Shown: positions 1-8,542, numbered from the stretch's first letter. The stretch: DNA of 64,000 nt from an uncultured Ruminococcus sp. (GCA_947629455.1 CANRDT010000004.1:31094-95093), one strand, 5' to 3'. A program made the numbers and translations. The notes: generated from the letters alone by a model not told the origin.

Positions 1-510
1 TTCCTTATAGAACAGATCTCTGTGATGCGCGTCAAGTCCAAGGACGGGTTCGTCAAAGAAAACATAGTCCGCGTTGCAGGAAAGCGCAAGGATAATTTTT
101 GAGATAGAAGTATATCCCGTTGAAAGACTGCCGAGCTTGCTCTTTGGGTCAAGTTCAAATTTTTCGGCAAGCTGCATGGCGTATTCCTTATCCGTATCGG
201 GATAAAAATTCCCCGTCACTCTCACGCTCTCCGAGAATTTCATACTGACGGGCAGCAGGTTCTTTTCGCTCATACAGAACACCTTTGAAAGCGCCTTGTC
301 GTTCTCAACCGCGTTTTCGCCGTCTATCAGCACCTCTCCCGATGTGGGAAATATGCGGTTTGAGATGATGTTGAGCATTGTGGATTTTCCTGCGCCGTTT
401 CGTCCGAGCAGTCCGTAGATCTTTCCGCTCTCAAAACTTAGCGACACATCGTCAAGCGCAAGATTCTTTCCGTAGTACTTTGTTACTCCCCTGAGTTCGA
501 TACCGTTCAT
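1..510 (-). CDS. ABC transporter ATP-binding protein, partial (YtrB-like)
   Basis: The gene runs off the left edge; the first 170 codons are present, reading leftward from ATG at 510. Visible ABC motifs are Walker A GRNGAGKST near residues 36-44, a degenerate signature LSTGY and Walker B YVFFDEP, followed by a D-loop LGLD. It is the nucleotide-binding subunit of an ABC transporter and acts at the inner face of the membrane. Its ATG overlaps the TGA of the upstream GntR gene (ATGA), so the two are translationally coupled. A small GntR regulator followed by an ABC ATPase is the arrangement of the Bacillus ytr operon, which responds to cell-wall antibiotics; that functional parallel is inference. 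A permease would be expected beyond the edge. Confidence 0.9.
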   Translation of the reverse strand, partial: MNGIELRGVTKYYGKNLALDDVSLSFESGKIYGLLGRNGAGKSTMLNIISNRIFPTSGEVLIDGENAVENDKALSKVFCMSEKNLLPVSMKFSESVRVTGNFYPDTDKEYAMQLAEKFELDPKSKLGSLSTGYTSISKIILALSCNADYVFFDEPVLGLDAHHRDLFYKE

Positions 511-875
511 TTTTCAGTTCCCCTTCCTATCATTTCGATCAATTCTTCGCCTGATATACCAAGCTTTTCCGCCTCGTCAAGCATTACCCTGACATAGTTG
601 TCAAAAAACTCCGACATTCTCTCGCGGCGCAGCTTTTCCACCGCGCCCTCCGCCACGAACATTCCCAGTCCGCGCTTTTTGTAAATAACGCCCTTATCGA
701 CCAGCATATTCACCCCTTTGAGAGCCGTAGCCGGATTGACCTTATAGGTCACGGAGATCTCGGTGGTGGACGGCACCTGCTCCCCCTCTTTAAGCTGCCC
801 CGAAATGATATTGTCGGAGATCCACTCGGCAAGCTGCTGATAGATAGGCTTTTCATTTTCAAGTTTCAGTTCCAA
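507..875 (-). CDS. GntR-family transcriptional regulator (YtrA subfamily)
   Basis: A 122-residue protein with an N-terminal GntR winged helix-turn-helix (residues about 8-75, including PIYQQLAEWI and GEQVPSTTEIS) and only a short helical C-terminal tail. It lacks the large effector domain of FadR/HutC regulators, which is typical of the YtrA subfamily. It probably represses its own promoter and the ABC transporter genes behind it, with which it overlaps by 4 bp. A near-palindrome just downstream of its -10 box is the candidate operator. Confidence 0.9.
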   Translation of the reverse strand: MELKLENEKPIYQQLAEWISDNIISGQLKEGEQVPSTTEISVTYKVNPATALKGVNMLVDKGVIYKKRGLGMFVAEGAVEKLRRERMSEFFDNYVRVMLDEAEKLGISGEELIEMIGRGTEK

Positions 876-978
876 TTGACCTGCCCCCTTTTCGCCTTTG
901 ATCTTCTTTCTTTGGTTTTACACACAGTCCGTTTTCCGATAAGTTGATTTGTTGATTGGTTAATTACTCCTGTAACTA

Positions 979-1007
979 AGTATATATCATACCTGTATAT
1001 TTGTCAA
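979..1007 (-). promoter_or_regulatory. sigma-A promoter for the GntR/ABC operon
   Basis: On the minus strand a perfect TTGACA (1007-1002) is followed by a 17-bp spacer and TATACT (984-979). Just downstream, at 977-962, lies a near-palindrome with half-sites AGTTAC and GTAATT separated by AGGA. Its position against the -10 box would suit an autorepressor operator. Confidence 0.8.
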
Positions 1008-1106
1008 CTATTTTCTTAAATTTTCCGACAATTTGTATATATGCACAATTTTCATAATGATTTTAATCGCCTGATTGTACCGATGTTACAAAAACAGTAT
1101 TATGTG

Positions 1107-1135
1107 TTGACAAATAATATTATATGCTGTATAAT
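1107..1135 (+). promoter_or_regulatory. consensus sigma-A promoter for the PadR operon
   Basis: TTGACA at 1107-1112, a 17-bp spacer and TATAAT at 1130-1135 make a perfect consensus promoter. Transcription would begin near 1142, so upstream start codons near 1140 cannot be used and the PadR start must be the ATG at 1188. A short direct repeat (ACAAAAACAGTAT at 1088-1100 and ACAAAACAGTAT at 1143-1154) brackets the promoter and could be a PadR operator. Confidence 0.85.
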
Positions 1136-1187
1136 ATAGTTGACAAAACAGTATGTAACTATATCTACGGAAAGGAGAAGTATAATA

Positions 1188-1541
1188 ATGAGTTTTCCGA
1201 TAAGCTCAGGACTTCTGGACGCTATGGTGCTGTCGGTGGTAGACAGAAAAGATACCTACGGCTACGAGATCACTCAGTATCTGCGTTCGGCGGTAGACAT
1301 ATCCGAATCCACGCTTTATCCCGTTCTCAGACGGCTGCAAAAAAACGAATTTCTTGAGACCTATGATCGAGAGTATATGGGCAGGAACCGCAGATACTAT
1401 CACGTCACCGCAAAGGGAAAACTTTCGCTGACAGAATACCGCAGCGACTGGGAGCGGCATAAAGCTCTGGTGGATAAAATATTACTTGAAGAAAAGGGGA
1501 AAACGGAAATTGAAAAGACAAGAATTCCTGAACAAGCTTGA
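1188..1541 (+). CDS. PadR-family transcriptional regulator
   Basis: A 117-residue winged-helix protein of the PadR family, whose hallmark is the segment from GLLDAMVLSVV through YGYEIT and STLYPVLRRL to the wing around GRNRRYYHVT. The start at 1188 is fixed by the ribosome site AAAGGAGAAG ending 8 bases upstream and by the transcript start near 1142. It is the first gene of a four-gene operon (PadR, DUF1700, DUF4097, PspC). This grouping is recurrent in Firmicutes, where the downstream proteins are membrane or surface proteins of the envelope-stress type. The regulator probably represses its own operon and releases it on an unidentified signal. Confidence 0.95.
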   Translation: MSFPISSGLLDAMVLSVVDRKDTYGYEITQYLRSAVDISESTLYPVLRRLQKNEFLETYDREYMGRNRRYYHVTAKGKLSLTEYRSDWERHKALVDKILLEEKGKTEIEKTRIPEQA

Positions 1542-2211
1542 AAAAGGTCTGGATAGGCTTCCCCCGGAGGAGTTAAAGGACGTTCTGGAATATTATAATG
1601 AGATATTTCTTGACGCAGGCGAGGAAAACGAGGAACGCACCGCCGAAAATCTGGGGAACGTGGAGGACATAATCAGGCAGATATACGCCGACAACGATAT
1701 AGACCCTGACGGCAGACCCGAATTTGTTATCGAAAGCGTCAGGATACCGAAGGGAGCGCAGAACGGCAGCCGTTCCAACAGATCTGACGGCTCTCACAAG
1801 CGCAAAGACTTTCGGATATCCGACAGGTTTGCAAAGGTACTGCTTGCGGCGCTGCTCTTCCCTTTCTGGTTCCCGATCGCGGTGGTAATATTCTCCTTGC
1901 TGGCAGCTCTGGTGATCGCCGCCGCAGCGATAGTGTTTACTCTGGGGCTTGTCGGCGTAATACTGTCCGTAACGGGAGTTGCGACTATATTTACAGTTCC
2001 GCCGGCAGGATTCATTATGGCGGGGATAGGTATGGTGATAATAGGCATATTCACACTCATCACAGTGCCGATCTTCAAAAGTCTGGTGAGAGGTTCGATA
2101 AATTTACTCGATAAGGCGGCAGGCAAGCTGCACTCGCTGCTGATAGGGGCGGTAAACTTACTTGATCGGGCAGTATGTCGGCTGCACGCTCTGCTGTTTG
2201 CAAGGAGGTAG
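1510..2211 (+). CDS. DUF1700 (HAAS domain) membrane protein
   Basis: A 233-residue protein. The N-terminal helical domain (residues 1-60, starting MKRQEFLNKLEKGLDRLP) is the HAAS/DUF1700 signature, a cytoplasmic domain that accompanies PadR regulators. A charged linker (about 75-110) leads to a run of hydrophobic helices (about 115-200), so it is a membrane protein. The start is taken as TTG at 1510, preceded by GGGGA, because it matches the family N-terminus; an in-frame TTG at 1486 is also possible. It overlaps the end of the PadR gene by 32 bp, which suggests translational coupling. Its biochemical role is unknown; HAAS proteins are thought to pair with the PadR product. Confidence 0.88.
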   Translation: MKRQEFLNKLEKGLDRLPPEELKDVLEYYNEIFLDAGEENEERTAENLGNVEDIIRQIYADNDIDPDGRPEFVIESVRIPKGAQNGSRSNRSDGSHKRKDFRISDRFAKVLLAALLFPFWFPIAVVIFSLLAALVIAAAAIVFTLGLVGVILSVTGVATIFTVPPAGFIMAGIGMVIIGIFTLITVPIFKSLVRGSINLLDKAAGKLHSLLIGAVNLLDRAVCRLHALLFARR

Positions 2212-2215
2212 CATT

Positions 2216-2974
2216 ATGGACGATATGAGACCAAAAAGCTTTCCGACGGGAATTATATTTATCATCGTCGGTATAATACTTCTGGGGATAGGCATAGTCA
2301 CCTATAAATATATCGGCACGCAAAAGTATATCGAAACGGAGGATATCAATTTATCCTTTGACGGTTCGCAGGTAAGCGAGCTGGATATTACGTCAGCCGA
2401 TTCGCGCCTTACCGTCCGCACCGACGAGGTGGACGACATCACGGTCAGCATCGCCAACGCGCCCAAGGGTCGCTATAAAGCATCGGTGAGCGGCGGCTGT
2501 CTTAAAGTGGAAAGTGTCTCTGCGAAATGGTACTCGGTCAGCAGCCGTGTGACCGATAAGTCCTGCAATACCTCAATTGTGATAACTCTTCCCAAAAAGC
2601 AATATGCAAAACTATCTCTCGATACCGCGGTGGGCGAGACAAATGCGGCAGGCATATCGGCGGACGATGTATGTATCGACTCGGGCGTGGGAACTGCCAA
2701 ATTTACCGACTGCCAATTCGGAAGTATGGACTGCGACTGCGGCGTGGGCGATTTCACATTCAACGGCAAGATCACCGACGGACTGACCGCCGACTGCGGT
2801 ATAGGTACATGCACCTTTAATTTAAAAGGCAGCTATGAAGATCATTTTATAAACGCCGACAAGGGACTTGGGGCAATAAACGTTCAGCGCGGCAAGACTG
2901 TCGGCACTCTGCAGGAAAAAATACCGCTTGAAATAGACTGCGGTATCGGAGAAATAAATATTAATTTTGATTAA
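2216..2974 (+). CDS. DUF4097 family membrane-anchored beta-repeat protein
   Basis: A 252-residue protein with one N-terminal membrane segment (residues about 12-32, GIIFIIVGIILLGIGIV) followed by a beta-rich repetitive domain. That domain has recurrent short motifs of the type VGTAKFTDCQFGSMDCDCGVGDFTF-like strands, typical of DUF4097/DUF4098 parallel beta proteins. It is probably exported and membrane-tethered. The start is set by AAGGAGG at 2202-2208, seven bases before ATG. The gene starts right after the DUF1700 stop. Its function is unknown; the context suggests sensing or stabilising the envelope. Confidence 0.85.
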   Translation: MDDMRPKSFPTGIIFIIVGIILLGIGIVTYKYIGTQKYIETEDINLSFDGSQVSELDITSADSRLTVRTDEVDDITVSIANAPKGRYKASVSGGCLKVESVSAKWYSVSSRVTDKSCNTSIVITLPKKQYAKLSLDTAVGETNAAGISADDVCIDSGVGTAKFTDCQFGSMDCDCGVGDFTFNGKITDGLTADCGIGTCTFNLKGSYEDHFINADKGLGAINVQRGKTVGTLQEKIPLEIDCGIGEININFD

Positions 2975-2987
2975 AGGAGAGAATGAT

Positions 2988-3173
2988 ATGAAAAGGATCT
3001 ACAGACTTCAGAGAGGAAAGATGATCTGCGGAGTATGCGCAGGAATAGGCGAATATTTTCAGATCGACCCGAACATTATCAGACTGCTGTTTGTGCTGTT
3101 TGCACTCTGCGGCGGCAGCGGACTGCTCTTTTACATTGCGGCAGCGGTAATACTGCCTGAGTACGGTGAATGA
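2988..3173 (+). CDS. PspC domain protein
   Basis: A 61-residue single-domain PspC protein. It opens with KRIYRLQRGKMICGVCAGIGEYF and has the NIIRLLFVLFAL helix and a final membrane segment ending AAAVILPEYGE. PspC proteins are small integral membrane proteins linked to phage-shock or envelope-stress responses. The start at 2988 follows AAAGGAGAG by 5 bases. It is the last gene of the PadR operon and is followed by a strong terminator. Confidence 0.92.
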   Translation: MKRIYRLQRGKMICGVCAGIGEYFQIDPNIIRLLFVLFALCGGSGLLFYIAAAVILPEYGE

Positions 3174-3181
3174 CAAAGCGC

Positions 3182-3230
3182 ATAAAAAGCGTCCCGACCT
3201 GCACATACAAGTCGGGACGTGATTTTTTTG
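3182..3230. terminator. bidirectional intrinsic terminator
   Basis: A perfect 9-bp stem CGTCCCGAC / GTCGGGACG (3190-3198 with 3211-3219) is flanked by a T-run on the plus side (GATTTTTTT) and an A-run on the left (T-run for the minus strand). It can end both the PadR operon and the converging ABC transporter gene. Confidence 0.9.
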
Positions 3231-3254
3231 TTTTATGCCGTCAGGCGTAATATC

Positions 3255-6200
3255 TTATTCCGTTCTGAGGGCGATAACGGGGTCTTTCTTTGCGGCGATC
3301 CTTGAGGGGAACAAGCCTGCTATCAGAGTGAGCAGCATACTGATAACTATCAGTATCACCGCGCCAACGACAGGTATAGCCGCTCTCATGGGTACATCGG
3401 TCACGTGATCTATTATCATATTTATCGGGATAGTCAGCAGGTAGGAAATAATTATTCCCATTGCGCCGGCAACGAATCCCACGATAAGCGTTTCCGCATT
3501 GAATACTCGGGAAATATCCTTTTTGGACGCACCGATACTTCTGAGTATACCGATCTCCTTGGTCCTCTCCAGTACGGAAATGTAGGTGATGATACCGATC
3601 ATTATCGAAGAAACTATCAGCGAGATCGCAACGAACGCGATCAGGATATAGCTTATCGCGTCGATAATGGAGGTCACGGAGGACATCATAAGTCCCACCA
3701 TATCGGTATACTGGATAACGTCCTCCTCAGCCGCGCCCTTGTTGTACTCGTCGATAAGTTCGGTGATCTTTTCCTTTGCGGCGAAATCCTTGGGGTAGAT
3801 ATTGATATTTGACGGATCGTTCAGATCGGAAACTCCGAGCAGGAGCATATTGTCGTCATAAGTATTGTCGGCATTGTCGTCCGACGACGCGCCGCCCATA
3901 GATTGCAGCAGAGCCGCAAGTTCCTCGTCGCTCAGACCGTCAAGCATAGCTTTCTGTTCGTCCGTGAGGGAATCGAGGTCGATCCCTGCAAGCAGTTCTT
4001 CCCTTGACGGAATATCCGCACTGCCGCTTTCCGTGCCGCCCTGCGGTTTATCCTCAGGCGCGGAGGGTGTTTCTGCTGTTCCTGCCCCTGCCTGCTGTGC
4101 CGCCGCAAGAAGTTCTTCATCGGTCATTGCGTCGAGCTGCGCTTTCATCTCATCGGGCAGAGTATCATACCCCAATGCCGCAAGCAGTTGTTCTCTTGTC
4201 GGAGCAGCCGTTTCTGCCTGCGAGTTATCCGAAGTAACATCGCTGTCGGCAGCGGAAGAGGTATCTGCGGTTCCTGCCCCTGCCTGCTGTGCCGCCGCAA
4301 GAAGTTCTTCATCGGTCATCGCGTCAAGCTGTGCTTTCATCTCATCGGGAAGAGTATCATACCCCATTGCCGCAAGCAGTTGTTCTCTTGTCGGTACAGC
4401 CGTTTCTGCCTGCGAGTTATCCGAAGTAACATCGCCGTCGGCAGCGGAAGAGGTATCTGCGGTATCCGTCTTTACCTCGCTGTCAGCCATTACTGCGGAC
4501 TCTGAGGGAGCGGCTGTGGGAGCGTTTATCGACTCTTTCGTGAATTTTTCTCCCGTGAACACGTTTATATCGGGAGACGCTTTCTGCTCCTTGACGATCT
4601 CCGAATCGTTCACCTTATTTATGAGCAGTTCCATAAGGTCGTGACGGTAGGCGATCGAGCCGGATATCGAGGACGCAGACGCCTCCTCGTTCGGTCGGAT
4701 AATTCCCACGACTTTGAGGGTAATGCCGTTATCGACCTTTTCTTTCATATACGCCTCGTTGTCGGACATATCCACCCACTTGTTTCCCGACTTCTTGTAG
4801 TAGTCGGTGTTGAGGATAAGTTTATATTCGAGTGAGAGTATATCATCATAAGAAAATTCCATTTTGGGATTTTCAAACGTTTCGCCGTTCATCACCGCCC
4901 TCATTATATCGGCGAGAGCGTCCTGATCTTTAAGACCGAGAGTATAGAGCGCGAAATCGTCCAGTTCGTTATACTTGTTTACAACTACCGCTATTTCCTC
5001 CGGCTTTTCGGGCATATGACCTGCGATAACGTCATACTGAGAATTGATTATATCCATATTGCCGATCATTTCCGTCCAGACGGTAAAGCTCGCCATAGAT
5101 GAATACATATCTCCCATCTGTCCGCCGAATCCCATTTTTTCATACACCTGAGTAGGATTTACCTGCAAAAGACCGTTTTCCGTATCCGCACGGTAAACGT
5201 TCATCTGGGTGGTGTAGCCGTACTGTATATCGCTCGTGTAGTCCTTTATATCGCTGCTCTCGAGATACTCCTTGAAAGCGGACATATTGTTATGCGTAGT
5301 TTCTGACAGCATAATATTGAGCATTTCGCTCATTCTGTCGCCCGAATAGATCTTGTCGAGCGGACGGTCGGGCTCGCTGTCCCTCGTTTCCGCCATTGCC
5401 TGCATCATACGGGTAACGTCCGTAGATGTTTCGGTTATCGTAAGCGGATAGCTTGACAGCGTATCCTCCTGCACCTGATCTATATAGGTCTGCACGCCGT
5501 TTGAAAGGGAAAGTATCAGCGCAATACCGATAATTCCTATACTTCCCGCAAAGGAAGTCAGCAGCGTCCTCGCCTTTTTTGTGAGAAGGTTATTTCTCGA
5601 CAGCGAAAGCGCGGTAGTAAACGACATCGAGGTTTTCTTTGTCTTTTTCTTTTCGGACTTCTGCTTTTTTTCGTCAGGGATAGGCTCTACCACATTTGCG
5701 GAATAGGGGTCGGAATCGTCCGTCACCTTGCCGTCAAGCAGACGTATTATTCTTGAAGAATATTTCTCGGCAAGCTCCGGATTGTGAGTGACCATTATAA
5801 TGAGCTTATCCTTGGAGATATTTTTCAGTATCTCCATTATCTGCACGCTTGTCGCCGAATCGAGCGCGCCCGTAGGTTCGTCGGCAAGCAGTATATCGGG
5901 GTCGTTGACAAGCGCACGGGCGATCGCCACACGCTGCATCTGACCGCCGGACATCTGGTTAGGTTTTTTGTTGAGCTGATCTCCCAGACCTACCTGCTTG
6001 AGAACGTCTATCGCACGCTGACGTCTTTCACTTTTGGAAACGCCCGAAAGGGTAAGCGCAAGCTCGACGTTTGACAGCACCGTCTGGTGGGGGATAAGGT
6101 TGTAGCTCTGAAAAACAAAGCCTATTGAATGGTTTCGGTAGGAATCCCAGTCGCTGTCTTTGTACTCCTTTGTCGATCTGCCGTTGATGACGAGATCACC

Positions 6201-6377
6201 GCTGGTATATCGGTCAAGTCCGCCGATAATGTTGAGCAAGGTAGTTTTTCCGCAGCCCGAGGGTCCTAAAATTGATACAAATTCGCTTTCACGAAATTCA
6301 ATATCCACGCCCTTTAACGCTTTGACCGTTTCATCGCCCGTTACATAGTCCTTGACGATGTTCTTTAAACTAAGCAT
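3255..6377 (-). CDS. MacB-like ABC transporter, fused ATPase and FtsX-type permease
   Basis: A 1040-residue fusion. Residues 1-225 are a LolD/MacB-type ATPase (Walker A GPSGCGKTT, signature MSGGQMQR, Walker B ILLADEPTGALD). A charged linker leads to a first membrane helix near 270-295, a very long extracytoplasmic region (about 295-895), and three C-terminal helices with the FtsX motif VLERTKEIGILRSIGASK. Such proteins couple ATP use to mechanical work on peptides, lipids or envelope factors. The extracytoplasmic region carries an unusual repetitive insert (about residues 635-835) rich in Ala/Asp/Glu, with two nearly identical 64-residue units and a diverged third. The ATG follows AAGGAG. A 24-codon basic ORF ends in the same ribosome site. 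The substrate is unknown. Confidence 0.93.
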   Translation of the reverse strand: MLSLKNIVKDYVTGDETVKALKGVDIEFRESEFVSILGPSGCGKTTLLNIIGGLDRYTSGDLVINGRSTKEYKDSDWDSYRNHSIGFVFQSYNLIPHQTVLSNVELALTLSGVSKSERRQRAIDVLKQVGLGDQLNKKPNQMSGGQMQRVAIARALVNDPDILLADEPTGALDSATSVQIMEILKNISKDKLIIMVTHNPELAEKYSSRIIRLLDGKVTDDSDPYSANVVEPIPDEKKQKSEKKKTKKTSMSFTTALSLSRNNLLTKKARTLLTSFAGSIGIIGIALILSLSNGVQTYIDQVQEDTLSSYPLTITETSTDVTRMMQAMAETRDSEPDRPLDKIYSGDRMSEMLNIMLSETTHNNMSAFKEYLESSDIKDYTSDIQYGYTTQMNVYRADTENGLLQVNPTQVYEKMGFGGQMGDMYSSMASFTVWTEMIGNMDIINSQYDVIAGHMPEKPEEIAVVVNKYNELDDFALYTLGLKDQDALADIMRAVMNGETFENPKMEFSYDDILSLEYKLILNTDYYKKSGNKWVDMSDNEAYMKEKVDNGITLKVVGIIRPNEEASASSISGSIAYRHDLMELLINKVNDSEIVKEQKASPDINVFTGEKFTKESINAPTAAPSESAVMADSEVKTDTADTSSAADGDVTSDNSQAETAVPTREQLLAAMGYDTLPDEMKAQLDAMTDEELLAAAQQAGAGTADTSSAADSDVTSDNSQAETAAPTREQLLAALGYDTLPDEMKAQLDAMTDEELLAAAQQAGAGTAETPSAPEDKPQGGTESGSADIPSREELLAGIDLDSLTDEQKAMLDGLSDEELAALLQSMGGASSDDNADNTYDDNMLLLGVSDLNDPSNINIYPKDFAAKEKITELIDEYNKGAAEEDVIQYTDMVGLMMSSVTSIIDAISYILIAFVAISLIVSSIMIGIITYISVLERTKEIGILRSIGASKKDISRVFNAETLIVGFVAGAMGIIISYLLTIPINMIIDHVTDVPMRAAIPVVGAVILIVISMLLTLIAGLFPSRIAAKKDPVIALRTE
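4078..4461. repeat. two tandem 192-bp coding repeats inside the MacB-like gene
   Basis: Two copies, about 4078-4269 and 4270-4461, align at a constant offset of 192 bp (64 codons) and differ at a handful of positions. Each encodes a unit with the core REQLLAA.GYDTLPDEMKAQ and DEELLAAAQQAGAGTA. A diverged third unit (SREELLAGIDLDSLTDEQKA) lies at about 3900-4010. The near identity points to recent duplication or copy-number variation. Confidence 0.9.
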
Positions 6378-6388
6378 TGCATATCTCC

Positions 6389-6463
6389 TTACTGAAAACG
6401 GATAGAACTGATCTGCCGTTTACGGTTATTGCGGCGCGGAACACAACGCCGCTGTTTTGTCAT
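6389..6463 (-). CDS. 24-codon Arg-rich leader peptide upstream of the MacB-like transporter
   Basis: ATG at 6463 is preceded by a perfect GGAGG with 7-base spacing, and the frame runs 24 codons to TAA at 6389. The TAA overlaps the AAGGAG used by the transporter gene, whose ATG follows 11 bases later. The peptide has seven Arg and two Lys (opening MTKQRRCVPRRNNRKRQ). Such a small, well-initiated ORF ending in the next gene's ribosome site is the geometry of a translational leader or attenuator. No homologue is recognised, and coding status rests only on the ribosome site and placement. Confidence 0.55.
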   Translation of the reverse strand: MTKQRRCVPRRNNRKRQISSIRFQ

Positions 6464-6629
6464 TATATACCTCCAATATTAACTGAATATAAACTTTCAA
6501 GGATTTTTTCGGGTATTTTTCCGCCTGATACTGCCGCCGTTTACGTCTTTGCGGCTGCAAACTGTAGATTTGTACAAAAAAACACTCAGTTTTCACCGTA
6601 TTTTATACGCCGCGGAGGTCAAATTTCAT

Positions 6630-6658
6630 TTGCAATTTGGCGTTTTGTGGTGTATAAT
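6630..6658 (+). promoter_or_regulatory. sigma-A promoter for the L,D-transpeptidase gene
   Basis: TTGCAA (6630-6635), a 17-bp spacer and TATAAT (6653-6658), with the gene starting 92 bp downstream. The rest of the 6464-6629 gap shows no further gene. Confidence 0.75.
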
Positions 6659-6749
6659 TGATTATGTAGAAAAACATATCGGCTAAAATAACTTCGGCTC
6701 GGTCGCTGACCGACAGCCGTTCTTTGACATTTCAGGGGGTTCTTATATA

Positions 6750-8462
6750 ATGAGTAATAACAGCGGCGCTCCTGTTTCTAAAGAAGAGCTTGCAAAACAG
6801 ATAGCCAGAACAGTGGCGCTAAAAAGCGGCGAAGAGCCTGACGATATTTCTTTTGCGAACGATCAGGTCAGGTATGCGTCTGCCGCCGTGAAAAGCAGAC
6901 CCGAGCAGTCGTACTCTCAGCAGCAGAGAAAAAGACCGCAGCAGCACTCTTCATCTGAAAGACCGCGCTCGTCATCTTCCGGAAAGAAAAAGAAAAAGGG
7001 TATGTCAGGCGTTCAGAAGGTCACTATCGCGCTTGTCGTGCTGCTTATCATCATAGGTCTGATAATTGCAGGGGTATATCTTTACGGAATGAACAAGGTG
7101 CAGGGCAAATTCCTTGCGAATACGTTTATCAACGGCGTGGACGTAAGCGGTCTTACGCAGAAGGAGACTTACGACCTGCTGACGGAAAAATCGGTACTTC
7201 CCGACAAGATAACGCTCAAAACGATCAACGGCGATACAGTTTCGATACTTTTCAGTCAGATAGGCTACATTGATAACGTCCAGACGACTATTTCCCAGTA
7301 TTACAGTCAGCAGAATCATTATATGTGGTTTCGCAATCTCTTTTCTACCACCGAGTACAGCTTTTCGTCGGATTTTGAGTACGACAAGGAAAAGCTCCAC
7401 AGCGAGATAAAGCGCAAGGTCATTGATCTTGCAACGTCGACCGAACCGCAGGACGCTTACATAAAGAAAACAGACGACGGTTTTATCGTCATCAAGGAAG
7501 TCCCCGGCGACAAGATAGACCCCTCCAAGATAGAGTCGGTGTACGATTTTGTTGACAGCTATGTAGAATCGGGCGAATATGACGTTGATCTTTCCCTGCT
7601 CAACTGCTACAGTATGCCGCAGGTCACCGAGGAGGATCTTCAGGCTGAGGCGGATAAGCTCAATTCGCTTTACAGTATCGAGATAACCTACGACTTCAAC
7701 TACACGACGGAAGTTCTCGGCGGCGAAGAGATAATGGACTGGATAATCTTTAACGAGAAAGACCCAACAAGCTACAAGGTGGACGCGGACAAGGCAATGG
7801 CTTATGTCGAGGAGCTTGCCGCAAAATACGATACATATGACAAGCCGAGAAAATTCAACTCAACGAGCCGAGGCGAGATAACCGTCGAAAAGGACGAGGA
7901 CGACAAGGGCTGCTACGGCTGGTGGATAGACCAGCAAAAGACCTGCGATCAGCTTGTGGAGATAATCGAAGAGGGCAGCTCCGCGCAGATAGAACCTATC
8001 TACTACACAAATCCCAATTCCGGATATGAGTACACCTGCAATCCCGAATGGAGGACAGCCGAATCGGATATTGGCGACACATACTGTGAAATCGATCTTG
8101 AAATGCAGCACTTCTGGTACTACAAAAAGGGCAAACTCGAATACGAATGTGATATAGTTTCGGGTATGCCGACAGCGGAGCGCAATACTCCCGGCGGCGT
8201 TTACAAGGTCTGGTTCAAGGACAAGGACCGCGTACTCAAGGGTACTCTTTCAACGGGCGAGACATGGAGCACTCCCGTTACCTACTGGAACAACATCAGC
8301 ACTTTCGGCATCGGACTTCACGATGCGACGTGGCACCCGTATTTCGGCGGAACAAGGTACAAGTACTACGGCTCTCACGGCTGTATCAATATGCCTTATG
8401 ACGCGGCTAAATACGTCTATGAAAATATAGATATAGGCACGCCGGTAGTTATGTACTGGTAA
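6750..8462 (+). CDS. L,D-transpeptidase (YkuD domain) with N-terminal membrane anchor
   Basis: A 570-residue protein. A cytoplasmic, Gln/Arg/Lys-rich N-terminus (1-88) leads to one membrane helix (about 90-112). The large external part contains the peptidoglycan-binding-4 type region (about 115-430) and a C-terminal YkuD domain (about 445-570). The catalytic motif is SHGCINM with the nucleophile at Cys545, and an upstream conserved His lies in GIGLHDATWHPYF. L,D-transpeptidases form 3-3 peptide cross-links or attach proteins to peptidoglycan, outside the membrane. It is monocistronic, with its own promoter and a terminator at 8485-8520. Confidence 0.95.
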   Translation: MSNNSGAPVSKEELAKQIARTVALKSGEEPDDISFANDQVRYASAAVKSRPEQSYSQQQRKRPQQHSSSERPRSSSSGKKKKKGMSGVQKVTIALVVLLIIIGLIIAGVYLYGMNKVQGKFLANTFINGVDVSGLTQKETYDLLTEKSVLPDKITLKTINGDTVSILFSQIGYIDNVQTTISQYYSQQNHYMWFRNLFSTTEYSFSSDFEYDKEKLHSEIKRKVIDLATSTEPQDAYIKKTDDGFIVIKEVPGDKIDPSKIESVYDFVDSYVESGEYDVDLSLLNCYSMPQVTEEDLQAEADKLNSLYSIEITYDFNYTTEVLGGEEIMDWIIFNEKDPTSYKVDADKAMAYVEELAAKYDTYDKPRKFNSTSRGEITVEKDEDDKGCYGWWIDQQKTCDQLVEIIEEGSSAQIEPIYYTNPNSGYEYTCNPEWRTAESDIGDTYCEIDLEMQHFWYYKKGKLEYECDIVSGMPTAERNTPGGVYKVWFKDKDRVLKGTLSTGETWSTPVTYWNNISTFGIGLHDATWHPYFGGTRYKYYGSHGCINMPYDAAKYVYENIDIGTPVVMYW

Positions 8463-8484
8463 GCGGACAAAATAACAAAAATAT

Positions 8485-8520
8485 CCCCGGGCAGACGCTG
8501 TTATCTGTCCGGGGTCTTGT
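8485..8520. terminator. intrinsic terminator between converging genes
   Basis: An 11-bp stem CCCCGGGCAGA / TCTGTCCGGGG (8485-8495 with 8504-8514, one wobble pair) has a U-rich right flank. An A-rich left flank may let it also serve the minus-strand pfkA gene. Confidence 0.75.
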
Positions 8521-8542
8521 TATATCCTTTTGATTTTTCAGC

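Noticed and set aside
1140..1187. Earlier start codon for the PadR gene at 1140
   Set aside because: It lies at or before the expected transcription start of the consensus promoter, and the ribosome site points to 1188.
3865..4644. 259-codon Ser/Ala-rich open frame on the plus strand
   Set aside because: It is the exact antisense of the repetitive insert of the MacB-like gene. Its length follows from the sense codon bias, and it has no ribosome site.
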